Positions 25,901 to 34,426 of a stretch of DNA of 44,415 nucleotides are shown in pieces (positions within the stretch are counted from its first letter, which is position 1; each line of letters starts with the position of its first letter). Made by a program: the position numbers and the translations under genes. Below the pieces are notes generated by a model. The model searched no databases, was not told where the DNA came from, and was given only the letters and a program-made list of their open reading frames with translations. Origin of the DNA: Flammeovirga sp. OC4 (lineage in GTDB: Bacteria; Bacteroidota; Bacteroidia; Cytophagales; Flammeovirgaceae); the NCBI RefSeq assembly GCF_000812565.1, contig NZ_JTAM01000065.1, positions 1-44,415 on the forward strand, written 5' to 3'.

Positions 25901-26383
25901 TAAATCTGTTTCTAAAGGTTTTACTACAGTAACCGATACAGCAAGATCTTCAATTGGAATTGATAAATCATTTGTTTTAGCGCTACCGTCAATTGTTTTT
26001 ACCAAACCACCCACAGACTTGATAGAAGTTGGGCTGTCTGCAGCACCTAAAATTTCAGCGATATTGTTATAAGTATTCTCTCCCATTGTTATAGGGAAAG
26101 TAAACGAGAATACGTTGTCTGATTCCTTTTTAAGTTTAGCACCATCGGAAGAGGCACCCCAAGTACCGTTGGTTGCAAAATCTCCAACACCGTCACTCCA
26201 TGCCCAAAGGTATAGATCATCATTACCAGCCACAGGTGTTCCTGAGACATCTATTGTGATAACAACATTTTCAGTTAAAACAGTTGATTTCTCTGGATTA
26301 GTTGTGACTTGCGCATTGGCCCAAAAAGGAATAGCCATAAGCACATAAGCAAGCCAAGCAGCTTTTTGTAAAAGTCTTCTCAT
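22904..26383 (-). CDS. secreted GH13 alpha-amylase with SusE-like module and T9SS tail
   Basis: The 1159-residue protein starts at the ATG at 26383, giving a clean Sec signal (cleavage after Ala24); a longer frame to 26464 adds 27 residues before it and is less likely. Domains in order: N-terminal Ig-like region (25-260), CBM48/E-set-like module (about 265-350, 'IGSFNDWSD'), GH13 barrel (about 380-830) with Asp471 in 'DLVLNH', nucleophile Asp550 in 'GFRFDFTKGF', acid/base Glu597 in 'VVFEHLSDNE' and Asp657 in 'ESHDEER', then beta modules, a SusE/SusF-like starch-binding module (about 970-1065, Trp-rich), and a type A T9SS tail (1081-1159, 'VYPNPTSSEI' ... 'VVKKVIRK'). It should cut alpha-1,4-glucans outside the cell. 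It has its own promoter and a LacI-type operator, separated from susE by a terminator. Confidence 0.93.
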   Translation of the reverse strand: MRRLLQKAAWLAYVLMAIPFWANAQVTTNPEKSTVLTENVVITIDVSGTPVAGNDDLYLWAWSDGVGDFATNGTWGASSDGAKLKKESDNVFSFTFPITMGENTYNNIAEILGAADSPTSIKSVGGLVKTIDGSAKTNDLSIPIEDLAVSVTVVKPLETDLFVEGDKVEIEATSPATSQLVIKVNDTEVASVEGTSITHTIQSAPAGDLKIEISASSGGLTDAQTLNFVVGKTVEKADRPAYATLLGPNYNGSEVTLVLQDPAQKKNFVNVIGSFNDWSDLSAYPMKLDEEAEENYWWYTFTDLDPDAEYIYQYLIDGTVKIADPYTEKVSDPYDDKYINQDYERYPNLIAYPEGKTDKRASVLQINQPTYDWKNTDFTAAPLAEAVVYELHIRDFVANDTYEEAIQKLDYIKDLGANTIHLMPVNEFEGNDSWGYNPNFYFAPDKYYGPKTKLMEFIDEAHGRGIAVIIDLVLNHSFHSSPMIRMYNTDGEFGDPSADNPWFNEESNFENEGLQWGADFDHESKYTQALVDSVNAHWMKYYHVDGFRFDFTKGFSNNIKGEDDFWGSKKDTDRIRLLTRMKDEILARNANAYVVFEHLSDNEEEVELANAGISLWGNINHDFRDIVKGGNKNISWQSPRERGMPIHGVMSYMESHDEERLIFDSENYGSRYQTYDLKVLQNGIDREKLAAAFFFMVPGPKMIWQYGEVGYNVSINQVEYQGEIDGGNRTARKPLISEFDTENDAIRQQLYDTYAALLKLRHDENLGALADADYTYNLSDEVKTIALNGADAKVRIIGNFTLQALEEHTYDFSADGDTWYSYFENGKEYAGSGAITLNPSEFIVLVNKAVEYPADGLVTGFVPMVEVTPYGFVEEDEIKVYFNPARSDQEFGTTISMTAGLILDEYGSGNITNEKSMNMVKEGDKYVASFVPKDFFELGDEAKPYELSLKFDDANSDASEGPVFVDFVENNKKLYIVGDVLGIEWNPANAIEMLSDGEGGFYLEDAALTKGQIFKFIDQKDWNGGQWGHESDGKLKVAKGEGGDIEVPETGTFTVKANIDELTYSIEPDEPTAIEDDELSNSVSVYPNPTSSEISIFGDSLVGDVTYQLRDNTGRVVLSGQVRISNFAMTLDLSEVSAGIYFVDINTSKGRVVKKVIRK

Positions 26384-26449
26384 AATGTAGTTTAAAAAGA
26401 TTTCATTTTCATATTCTATGTTAAAGGTATGAATAACACTAAATATTTT

Positions 26450-26457
26450 CAAACATA
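26450..26457 (-). promoter_or_regulatory. -7 element of the amylase promoter
   Basis: On the minus strand this reads TATGTTTG, an exact TAnnTTTG match. No good -33 TTTG lies upstream, so the promoter may need help from the factor binding at 26497-26510, whose centre is near -57. Confidence 0.5.
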
Positions 26458-26496
26458 TAAACAATTGATTTTGTGTTAATTATTCGAAAACGGTAG

Positions 26497-26510
26497 CGCA
26501 ATCGGTTGCG
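26497..26510 (-). promoter_or_regulatory. LacI-family operator upstream of the amylase
   Basis: CGCAATCGGTTGCG is a palindrome with a single mismatched pair around the central CG, of the type bound by LacI/PurR-family proteins. The 12-bp core CAATCGGTTGCG recurs at 32998-33009, upstream of the divergent lacI gene. Confidence 0.7.
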
Positions 26511-26525
26511 TTATTTTATAAAAAA

Positions 26526-26557
26526 AGAGGTCACTTAAAAATAGTTAAGTAACCTCT
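26526..26557 (-). terminator. terminator of the susCDE operon
   Basis: The stem AGAGGT/ACCTCT with an inner ACTTA/TAAGT is followed on the minus strand by seven T (the A-run at 26520-26526 on plus). It separates susE from the amylase promoter. Confidence 0.8.
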
Positions 26558-26634
26558 GAAAATAAATTTTATGATTGGTGTTGTAAGATGAAAATAAATT
26601 TTGATTCAATCTATTTACTAGTCATTCCAATCCT

Positions 26635-27801
26635 TTATTTTTGTATTAATTCATACTTCCAATTTGGAGCATCTGAAAGATCTAACTTCACTGTATATTC
26701 ACCAGCTGTAGATATTGGAATATCTCCACCTCCATATTTTAATGAATTTGGCCCTTGGTCACCTGTACCTAAGTTTAAGTCCCAAGAGTGATTCGCTCTA
26801 AATTTCAAGTTACCTGTTGTTAAAGTTACATCAACAGACCATGTATTTGTCGCTCTATCGTAAACCATATCAGTATCATTTTTATCATTAGGAGCATCAC
26901 CTGGCCATCCATTAGGTGTTGCGTCCCCAACAATTCTCCAAATAGATGCCTCGGCAGTATAAGAACCATCTGTTTCACCTAATTTAGCAATCAAACGATA
27001 TTGAACTTGATCTCCAACACTACTAGGTACTCTACAAGCATCTGGATCATCGTCATTCGGTCCATTTCCTTTTTTAGGAATTATTGCTACTGGGTTATTC
27101 GTAGGAAGAGCAGACCCATTCGGCAAGCCATATTGTGAATCCCAATTTCCACTTTCAGTTAAAATCTTGAAGTTACCAGTTACTGGGTTACCATCTGCAT
27201 CAGTTTGCAATGGCATATAACCTTCATAAGTATTATCAAAATTCACCGAAGCGAGACTATAAGTATCAGAATTATTGGTCCAATTATTAAAATCACCTGG
27301 AACGTAAACTCTTGGGTAATTAATAACTGAAAGATATGGCGTCATCTTAAAATTAATCCCTTCAGAAATTAAGGTATCAATATTAGCCGTCACCGTAGTA
27401 CTGATTCTCGAATAGATTGTATGTTCTGTATCTACTGCTAAGCCTAATGCTACAGCTGCATTATTGATATCCTTTGTAAGTACGCCAAGTTGTGTATCAC
27501 CTGTTGTTCCAAGAGATTGAGTATTTGCAAAATCCTCTGTATCTGACAAAAGAATCTCATAATTTCTTGCCAAGTTTAATCCATTGTATTTTGCTGGAGA
27601 CCACTCAAAAGTGGCCGCTACTGAATCTGCACCTCCGTTTGCGGTATCTAGTGCTATCGTTGTTCCGGTGGTTGGAGATAAAATCTCGGCAGAGACGTTA
27701 TTTTCGGAACCTGAGATTCTTGGTTCTGTTGAATCTTCACTACAAGCATAAATTGCAGCAAAAAGACCAATCAACAAAATCCCTTTATATATTTTTTTCA
27801 T
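26635..27801 (-). CDS. SusE/SusF-type starch-binding lipoprotein
   Basis: The 388-residue protein starts at the ATG at 27801; an earlier TTG at 27825 is rejected. It has a lipoprotein signal with Cys20 ('AAIYACSEDS'), followed by an acidic surface-export tag. An N-terminal SusE-type Ig domain (about 35-160, 'ATFEWSPAKYNGLN') is followed by two Trp-rich modules (about 165-280 'VYVPGDFNNWTNN' and 285-388 'NGWPGDAP', 'NHSWDLNLG') of the SusE/SusF starch-binding type. It binds glucan at the cell surface next to SusCD. It is third in the operon, 29 bp after susD, and is closed by a terminator. Confidence 0.88.
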   Translation of the reverse strand: MKKIYKGILLIGLFAAIYACSEDSTEPRISGSENNVSAEILSPTTGTTIALDTANGGADSVAATFEWSPAKYNGLNLARNYEILLSDTEDFANTQSLGTTGDTQLGVLTKDINNAAVALGLAVDTEHTIYSRISTTVTANIDTLISEGINFKMTPYLSVINYPRVYVPGDFNNWTNNSDTYSLASVNFDNTYEGYMPLQTDADGNPVTGNFKILTESGNWDSQYGLPNGSALPTNNPVAIIPKKGNGPNDDDPDACRVPSSVGDQVQYRLIAKLGETDGSYTAEASIWRIVGDATPNGWPGDAPNDKNDTDMVYDRATNTWSVDVTLTTGNLKFRANHSWDLNLGTGDQGPNSLKYGGGDIPISTAGEYTVKLDLSDAPNWKYELIQK

Positions 27802-27830
27802 TGTTTTCAATTTTAATCCTATCAATTGAC

Positions 27831-29501
27831 TTAATAACCTGGGTTTTGTTTCAAATTAGGGTTCGCTCCAATATCAGAGAATGGCAAAGGATAAATTTTA
27901 AACTTATCATCTACATCCTGTCCATTGAGTGCACCACCTTTATAAGGCCAGTTATAACCTTTTGTGTACACCCCAAAACGAATTAAATCTGATCTTCTTT
28001 GAGCTTCCCATGCTAACTCTCTTGATCTTTCATCAAGAATAAAATCAAGGTCCAAATCACTATCAAGAATGTTAGCCGCTTTTGCTCTTGTTCTTAAATC
28101 ATTGACCTTTTGAAGGGCCTCTGCACGTGTACCTCCAGTACCTCCACGAAGTACTGCCTCAGCATACATTAAATTAGCATCTCCTAGTCTGAATAAAGGG
28201 AAATTGATATCTGTATAAGGTGTAGAACCATTGCTTCTACCCGGAGTATATACCTCAGTAGCAGCATCTCTTTCTGCATAAGATGGAGAATATAACCACT
28301 CTGTAGTGCCCCCTCTTACAATATTGGTCCATTTCACATATTTATAACCTTCAGTACCCCATTCAAAAGGAATCGAAACGTCAATATCTAACTCCGTTCC
28401 GTCATCACCTGTTGTAATGAAGAAACCTTTTCTCGCATCATTAGTGTTAGGATCATTTGTAGTGAGATTTTCAAATTTATTTACAAATGTGGAGGGTGCG
28501 ATATTACCTTGCCAACCACCATTTGTACCCACAAACTTACCAGAAACATCACCACCAGAAGCTACCGCTACCATATAAGTTGTACCTCCAAAAGTCTGAG
28601 CAACAATACCATCTTGATTAATACTAAAGATAATCTCGTTCGTACACTTGTAATTATCAGCTTTGAAAAGATCTGCAAAAACTGGTTCTAGAGAGTACCC
28701 TGCTCCAAACACTTTATTAAGGTAAGTAATTGCCTCAGTATATTTTGGTGTATTAATATAAACCTCTGCGTTTAAGTAGATTCTTGCTAATAGCATCCAT
28801 GCAGCTGCTTTATCTGCTCTACCAATTTCACCTGCTTTGGCATCCAAAAGGATGTTTTCATTATCATCTGCAGTTTCACCAATTACAGCTTTACATTCCG
28901 CTTCGATGTAATCAAATAAGAATGTTCTGTCCTTTTGTTCTGGATTAAATGCACCTACAGGGTCTGCTTCAGTTGTGAAAGGCATATTCGCAAAAAGGTC
29001 CATTGCATAATAATAAGTTAAAGCTCTCAGGAATCGTGCTTCTGCTCTTTGCGTTTTTAAATTAGCATCATCGATTCCACTCGTTTGTCTTAAAAACTCA
29101 TTTGCATAACCCACTTGAAGGTTAATACGGTCATACATGTTTCTTACGGCCTCATTGTTGGCGGTATAAGAAAGTGTATTCATTTCATTTACCTCAACAT
29201 CACCCCAAAAACAGACTACTTCATCCGTTGGTAATTCTTGAAGTACAAAGAGTCTTCTCAAGAACGAAGCTTTACCAGCATCATTTACAACAATATCAGA
29301 AGAACCTGGCCCTTCTTGACCTGTTAGGGTAAAACCACTGTATATTTTAGCCAACATTCCGGGTGCATTTTCCGGAGTCACTTGTGAGATTTCGTTTGGA
29401 TCAATTGGCTTAGTATCCAAATCATTTACACAAGAAGCAAAAACGGCAATTGAACACGTCAACGCTAGGTATTTTGCAACTCTATTTATATTCTTTATCA
29501 T
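27831..29501 (-). CDS. SusD-like glycan-binding lipoprotein
   Basis: The 556-residue protein is a SusD/RagB-family lipoprotein. It has a signal with Cys24 ('AVFASCVNDLD'), the helical TPR-like core ('AEARFLRALTYYYAMDLF', 'DKAAAWMLLARIYLNAEVY'), and the conserved C-terminal part ('LFRLGDANLMYAEAVLRGG', 'ILDERSRELAWEAQRRSDLIRFG', 'YPLPFSDIGANPNLKQNPGY'). It lids the SusC barrel and delivers glucan to it. It lies 15 bp downstream of susC and 29 bp upstream of susE, in one operon. Confidence 0.96.
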   Translation of the reverse strand: MIKNINRVAKYLALTCSIAVFASCVNDLDTKPIDPNEISQVTPENAPGMLAKIYSGFTLTGQEGPGSSDIVVNDAGKASFLRRLFVLQELPTDEVVCFWGDVEVNEMNTLSYTANNEAVRNMYDRINLQVGYANEFLRQTSGIDDANLKTQRAEARFLRALTYYYAMDLFANMPFTTEADPVGAFNPEQKDRTFLFDYIEAECKAVIGETADDNENILLDAKAGEIGRADKAAAWMLLARIYLNAEVYINTPKYTEAITYLNKVFGAGYSLEPVFADLFKADNYKCTNEIIFSINQDGIVAQTFGGTTYMVAVASGGDVSGKFVGTNGGWQGNIAPSTFVNKFENLTTNDPNTNDARKGFFITTGDDGTELDIDVSIPFEWGTEGYKYVKWTNIVRGGTTEWLYSPSYAERDAATEVYTPGRSNGSTPYTDINFPLFRLGDANLMYAEAVLRGGTGGTRAEALQKVNDLRTRAKAANILDSDLDLDFILDERSRELAWEAQRRSDLIRFGVYTKGYNWPYKGGALNGQDVDDKFKIYPLPFSDIGANPNLKQNPGY

Positions 29502-29516
29502 TTTCTTTCAATTTTT

Positions 29517-32498
29517 TTAGAATCCAACATTAACACCTAAAAGGAATGTTCTTGCACGAGGATAAATGTTATTATCTACACCTTCTGGTATCTCTGGGTC
29601 AAGTCCTTTATAGTTTGTGATTACAAATACGTTATTCACTGTTGTATAAACTCTTAGGTTGATTTTACCATCTGCAAGATTATTGAAATTGTAACCTAAC
29701 ATGATGTTATCCAATCTAAAGAATGTTGCTTTCTGAACGTAGTAGCTTGATAATGGTAAGTTGTTATCATCACCAGTAAATTGAGTATCAAAATATGAAG
29801 TTGTTCTATTCGTCAAAACACTAAACTCATATAGGTTTCTTAATGCTCCATTTGCCGATTCAACATCATTGTAAACATAGTTTCCAATATTTGCTCTACC
29901 AGCCATTGAGAAATCCCAATTACCGTATGATACCTTAGTATTAAGACCTAAAATGAAGTCTGGCGCCACATACTTATTACTAATTCTATCTTCATTAGTG
30001 ATTTGACCGTCTTCATTGTGATCTACATAAACTCCTTCAAGTGGCTTTCCATTTGAATCATAAACCTGTTCAAACACTAAGAAAGAGTTTGTTGGATTAC
30101 CTACTCTCTGATACAGAACTTTTGAACCTGTACCTCTTGAAGGACCAGGACCTGTTGGTACACCTAAGAAGCCTTCTTGTTCGCCATTCGTTAACTTCGT
30201 GATTTCATTTCTGTTATATGTGAAGTTAAATCCAAAGTCCCAATGTAGTTTTGAGTTAGAAATAATCTTAGCATTCATACTTAACTCAATACCTTGGTTT
30301 GTTAAGTCACCAATATTGGTTGTTAACTCGTTATTCAAGTTAGATTGACCTGGAACAGGAATAGTGTTTAAGAGATCAAATGATTGTCTGTAGTAATACT
30401 CTAATGTACCAGTGATTCTATCATCCATAAATCCGAAATCTGCTGCAATGTTATAAGTTGCTGTTGATTCCCACTTGATTCTACTGTCGTAAGCTTGAGG
30501 TGCAATCGTTTGGTAACTTGTAAGGTTACCTTGTGCGTCATATACAGGATACTGCACTACATCTTGCCCAAAGGTATATCTAGGTTGTGAAATATAGTCT
30601 GAACCTACATCTTGCTGACCTGTTACACCATAACCTAATCTTAGTTTTAAAGTACTTACGGCATCAGAAGTTTCTAAGAAACTCTCTTTCTTCATGTTCC
30701 ATGCAAATGCAAGTGCCGGGAATACCCCCCAACGTGTATCAGGTGAGAACCTTGAAGTACCATCATATCTTAATGTCACTGTCAATAGATATTTCTGTAA
30801 ATAAGAAACATTGGCACGACCAAAGAAAGAAACTAGATAACGTTCTGTTGCGAAAGCTTTATCAACGTCAATACGAGAACCTGAAACGTTGGCTGAATAA
30901 TCATAACCACTACTCTTGAAGTACTGCCATGAATAACCAAGCATTGCATCTATATTAAAGTCTCCTACTTCCTTGTTGTACTGGAGATAAAAATCTAAGA
31001 GTCTATTATCTCTCGTTTGATTGTAAGTACTCCTCTTACCACCATCACCTGCGGCATAATCTCCTGCAAAGTTTGTAGGTGTATTATTATGACCATCACT
31101 ATAAGAGTAGTCATACCCTACGTTCAAGTTGGCTTTTAATTCCGGTAAGAAGTGGAATTTATAATCCAATTGGATATTACCAATCGATCTATTCACCTTA
31201 CCTCTATTATCAACTTGTTCCAAAAGTGCTACAGGGTTTCGAGTAGCATTTACTTCTGGATTACCGTCTGGTGCTGTCCAAGTATAGTAGCCGCCAAACT
31301 TCTCGTTTCCATCTCTTACAGGTTTTGTAGGATCGAAACTCACTGCGTTACCCAATGCACCACCTGCATCTGCAAATCTTGAATTGGAAATATTTCCTTT
31401 CAAATTCAAACTCACTGCTAAATGATCATCAAAAAACTTTGGATTCACTGAAATTGCTCCAGAGAATCTTTCCATGTTTGATGTTTTTACGATACCGTTT
31501 TGGTTGGTATAACCTATTGATACCCTATACGGGACATCCTTAATAGCACCTCCTACGGATACACTATGGTCTGTAGAAACGGCTGGTGCTAATACTTCAT
31601 TTTGCCAATCCGTATCATCAGTACCTAATCTTGATACGGCTTCACTTCCTTCACCATATACTTGTGTTACCAAATCTCTAAATTGACTAGCCGACATCAC
31701 ATCGATTGTTTTTGGTGCAGTCGCTACAGATACATTACCTGCATAATCAATTTTCATTTGACCAGAAGAACCTTTTTTGGTTGTGATAATTATGACACCA
31801 TTTGAGGCTCTTGAACCATAGATTGCTGTTGCAGAAGCATCTTTCAGTACCGTGAATGTCTCAATATCATTTGGGTTAATTGATGATAAAGGATTGGCTT
31901 GCCCTCTTACCTCTCCATTATCTACGGGTACTCCGTCAATTACAATCAAAGGATCATTGGATGCCGAAAGTGAAGATCCACCACGAATTCTAATCGTAGC
32001 ACCAGCACCAGGTTCACCTGAATTAGTGGAGATATTTACACCTGCCACTTTACCTTGTAGTTGTTCTTGAGGTGAAGTAATCGCTCCCTGGTTAAAGTCG
32101 GAAGCATTTACAGCGGCCACTGAACCAGTAGCATCTTCTTTCTTCACACTACCATAACCAATGACAACCACTTCATCAAGTTGTTCAGCGTCCACTTCCA
32201 ATGCAAAGTCGATAATGGATTGATTACCCACACTGACTTCTTGTGTCTTGTAGCCGATGTAACTTACTACTAAGGTAGTTTCTCCTTCAGAGAGCGTAAT
32301 TTTATACTCTCCGTCAAAGTTAGTTGTCCCCCCTTTTGTAGTACCTTTTACTAATACAGCTACTCCCGGTAGTGGGTCACCATTTTCATCTACTACCTTA
32401 CCACTTAATGTTCTCTCTTGGGCAAAAGTTACAATAGAGAACATAACAAGTAGCAACGTTGTAGCATAACGCCATGTAGAATTAATGCTCATTTTCAT
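29517..32498 (-). CDS. SusC-like TonB-dependent outer-membrane transporter
   Basis: The protein (993 residues) is a SusC/RagA-family transporter. After the signal peptide (ending 'FSIVTFAQ') comes a carboxypeptidase-like regulatory domain (about 25-110, 'GKVVDENGDPLPGVAVLVKG'), then the plug ('LQGKVAGVNISTNSGEPGAG', 'IRIRGGSSLSASNDPLIVID') and a 22-strand barrel ending in '...LLGVNVGF' with a terminal Phe. It imports oligosaccharide with SusD using TonB energy. The frame reaches a TTG at 32516, but the ATG at 32498 (or 32492) gives a normal signal peptide. It is the first gene of the susCDE operon, divergent from the lacI-type gene. Confidence 0.96.
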   Translation of the reverse strand: MKMSINSTWRYATTLLLVMFSIVTFAQERTLSGKVVDENGDPLPGVAVLVKGTTKGGTTNFDGEYKITLSEGETTLVVSYIGYKTQEVSVGNQSIIDFALEVDAEQLDEVVVIGYGSVKKEDATGSVAAVNASDFNQGAITSPQEQLQGKVAGVNISTNSGEPGAGATIRIRGGSSLSASNDPLIVIDGVPVDNGEVRGQANPLSSINPNDIETFTVLKDASATAIYGSRASNGVIIITTKKGSSGQMKIDYAGNVSVATAPKTIDVMSASQFRDLVTQVYGEGSEAVSRLGTDDTDWQNEVLAPAVSTDHSVSVGGAIKDVPYRVSIGYTNQNGIVKTSNMERFSGAISVNPKFFDDHLAVSLNLKGNISNSRFADAGGALGNAVSFDPTKPVRDGNEKFGGYYTWTAPDGNPEVNATRNPVALLEQVDNRGKVNRSIGNIQLDYKFHFLPELKANLNVGYDYSYSDGHNNTPTNFAGDYAAGDGGKRSTYNQTRDNRLLDFYLQYNKEVGDFNIDAMLGYSWQYFKSSGYDYSANVSGSRIDVDKAFATERYLVSFFGRANVSYLQKYLLTVTLRYDGTSRFSPDTRWGVFPALAFAWNMKKESFLETSDAVSTLKLRLGYGVTGQQDVGSDYISQPRYTFGQDVVQYPVYDAQGNLTSYQTIAPQAYDSRIKWESTATYNIAADFGFMDDRITGTLEYYYRQSFDLLNTIPVPGQSNLNNELTTNIGDLTNQGIELSMNAKIISNSKLHWDFGFNFTYNRNEITKLTNGEQEGFLGVPTGPGPSRGTGSKVLYQRVGNPTNSFLVFEQVYDSNGKPLEGVYVDHNEDGQITNEDRISNKYVAPDFILGLNTKVSYGNWDFSMAGRANIGNYVYNDVESANGALRNLYEFSVLTNRTTSYFDTQFTGDDNNLPLSSYYVQKATFFRLDNIMLGYNFNNLADGKINLRVYTTVNNVFVITNYKGLDPEIPEGVDNNIYPRARTFLLGVNVGF

Positions 32499-33115
32499 AC
32501 TTATACAGTTAGACAAATAGACAAGTACTTTTCAATTCAATAATTCTTCTAAAGGTTAATAAAATAAGGCTTTGTTCCATTTGTAACTCTTATTGAGAAA
32601 TAGTCTTCAGAACAATTATATCTTAGAAAAGTACAATTAGCAAATATTGTTTTACACATTATTGCCTACGCAAAATAGTCACTTAATTATTTAAGACAAA
32701 ATGATATTTTTTTAGTTTATTTAAATTTCACCAAAAAAAATACACGTCAATAACACTAAACACGAAACAAATTGTAACAATTTTAAAAAATTTATATTCT
32801 GATTTACAGACTTATAATGAAATTAAATTTCAAAAAACTTCTAATAGTTAAAAAAATGAATATTTTAATACAATTTTAACATTTAACTTCTCTTTGGGTT
32901 TTAGTTCAAAAAATAGAAAAACATTACATTGCCCATAACATAAAACAATAAAATCGTTTTTATCAAAAAAACACAAATTACACACAATATTCAATTTCAA
33001 TCGGTTGCGCTAATTTTTTCTTTTTTTTTGTTAAGAATAGGTCATTTCATAGTTATTCTATATATTTTCAAAAAACAGTACAATTTTGAACGAAATTCAA
33101 CTATAAAATAGAAGT
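32499..33115. other. divergent control region of susC and the lacI-type gene (617 bp)
   Basis: No ORF is seen; the region is very AT-rich. A possible minus-strand susC promoter is AATATTTG (32648-32641, one change from TAnnTTTG) with TTTG at 32674-32671, spacing 22, which would give a leader of about 140 nt. A LacI-type operator lies at 32996-33009, close to the regulator gene. Confidence 0.45.
32996..33009 (+). promoter_or_regulatory. LacI-family operator upstream of the regulator gene
   Basis: TTCAATCGGTTGCG shares 12 contiguous bases with the amylase operator at 26497-26510; its left half-site is degenerate. It is centred 113 bp before the lacI-type ATG and about 505 bp before susC, so autoregulation is the simplest reading. 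Confidence 0.6.
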
Positions 33116-34147
33116 ATGAGAAAAGGGCAATACACGATGCAAGACATCGCCAATGAACTTGGCATTTCTAAATCTACTGTCTCCAGAGCTCTAAAAAATC
33201 ACCCAGATATCAGTCAAGATACTAAAGACGCTGTTCACAAACTTGCCAAAGAAAAAGATTACCAACCTAACTCTCTGGCTTTGAGTTTAAGACACAATAA
33301 ATCTTTTGTGTTAGGTATAATAGTTCCAGAAATAGTACACGACTTTTTTGCGAATGTAATCTCTGGAGTTCAGAAGGTAGCCTATAACGAAGGGTACAAT
33401 GTTATGATCTGTATTTCTAATGAATCTACCGAACAAGAAATTGTAGATACAAAAGCAATGTTCTCTAGCAGAGTCGACGGACTACTTATTTCAAGAACCA
33501 AAGAATCTAACGATTTATCGCATTTAAAAAGCATTGTCAACAAAGGTGTTCCTTTAGTAATGTTTGACCGAGTATCTGAAGAACTCAACGTAAGTAAGGT
33601 GATTACTGATGACTTCCAAGGTGCTTACATGGCAACGGAACATTTGATAAAGCAGGGCTGTAAAAATATTATTCACTTAAGTGGGCCTGATAATCTTGCT
33701 ATTGGCAGAAATCGTAAAAATGGTTATTTGGCTGCTTTGAAGGATTATAATATCGAGGTAGATGAAAATATGATCATTCCTTGTCCAAAAGGTGACTTAG
33801 ATGAGGGTAAGACAACGATGTACGACATCATAGACCAAAAGATTGAATTTGACGCCGTATTCGCAAATAATGATGTAACGGCAATTGGGGCTATGAACGC
33901 AGCCAAAGAAAAAGGGCTTTCAATTCCTAACGATGTTTCTGTGATTGGTTTTGGTGATTGGCGTTTATCTCAGTTGTTAGACCCACCTTTATCTTCTATT
34001 GAGCAATCGGGGGTAGATATTGGAGTAACAGCTGCCAAATTACTATTAGAGCAAATTCGTGCAGAAGAGAAAGATGAAGACTTCACACCAAGAACAGAAG
34101 TGGTAGAAAGCCATCTTATTAAAAGAGGGTCAAGTATTCATAGTTAG
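33116..34147 (+). CDS. LacI-family transcription regulator of the sus locus
   Basis: The 343-residue protein is a standard LacI/GalR regulator. It has an N-terminal helix-turn-helix and hinge (residues 7-60, 'TMQDIANELGISKSTVSRAL', hinge helix 'NSLALSLR') and a periplasmic-binding-like effector domain (about 62-340, 'VLGIIVPEIVHDFF', 'VDGLLIS', 'DAVFANNDVTAIGAM', 'SVIGFGDW'). It is divergent from susC, and LacI-type operators lie upstream of itself and of the amylase, so it probably controls the glucan locus in response to a maltose-like ligand. Whether it activates or represses is not visible; the amylase operator sits upstream of the -7 element, which would suit activation. Confidence 0.93.
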   Translation: MRKGQYTMQDIANELGISKSTVSRALKNHPDISQDTKDAVHKLAKEKDYQPNSLALSLRHNKSFVLGIIVPEIVHDFFANVISGVQKVAYNEGYNVMICISNESTEQEIVDTKAMFSSRVDGLLISRTKESNDLSHLKSIVNKGVPLVMFDRVSEELNVSKVITDDFQGAYMATEHLIKQGCKNIIHLSGPDNLAIGRNRKNGYLAALKDYNIEVDENMIIPCPKGDLDEGKTTMYDIIDQKIEFDAVFANNDVTAIGAMNAAKEKGLSIPNDVSVIGFGDWRLSQLLDPPLSSIEQSGVDIGVTAAKLLLEQIRAEEKDEDFTPRTEVVESHLIKRGSSIHS

Positions 34148-34255
34148 AAAGGTTACAAAAACTGTAATTGCTTCTTAAAACATATTTATAGGGTGTTTGA
34201 ATTTCCTTTTAGAAGGCCGTTTTAATTTCAAACATGCTCTTATCACTGTATTATT

Positions 34256-34288
34256 AAAAACGAGTTGTCAAAAAACAGCTCGTTTTTT
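34256..34288 (+). terminator. Rho-independent terminator of the lacI-type gene
   Basis: The stem AAAAACGAG.TGT/ACA.CTCGTTTTT (34256-34268 with 34275-34287, one G-T wobble, loop CAAAAA) is followed by a T-run. Confidence 0.85.
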
Positions 34289-34426
34289 GCTTATTGCTTT
34301 TTAGAATTTTTATTTTACTATTGAATTAAGTTGAAATGAAGAAAATAGATTTTGATTCATTCAACCTTTCATATCGAATTTCTCTACTTTTTAAATAGAA
34401 TTTTACTCTTTTATCACACCACTCTA

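Noticed and set aside
26588-26791. Plus-strand frame with a hydrophobic start overlapping the susE 3' end
   Set aside because: It lies mostly antisense to the well-supported susE-like gene and its C-terminal part has no family features.
32662-32673. TTGCCTACGCAA palindrome near the putative susC promoter
   Set aside because: Its half-sites point the opposite way (TTGC...GCAA) to the CGCAA...TTGCG operator, so it is probably not a site for the same regulator.
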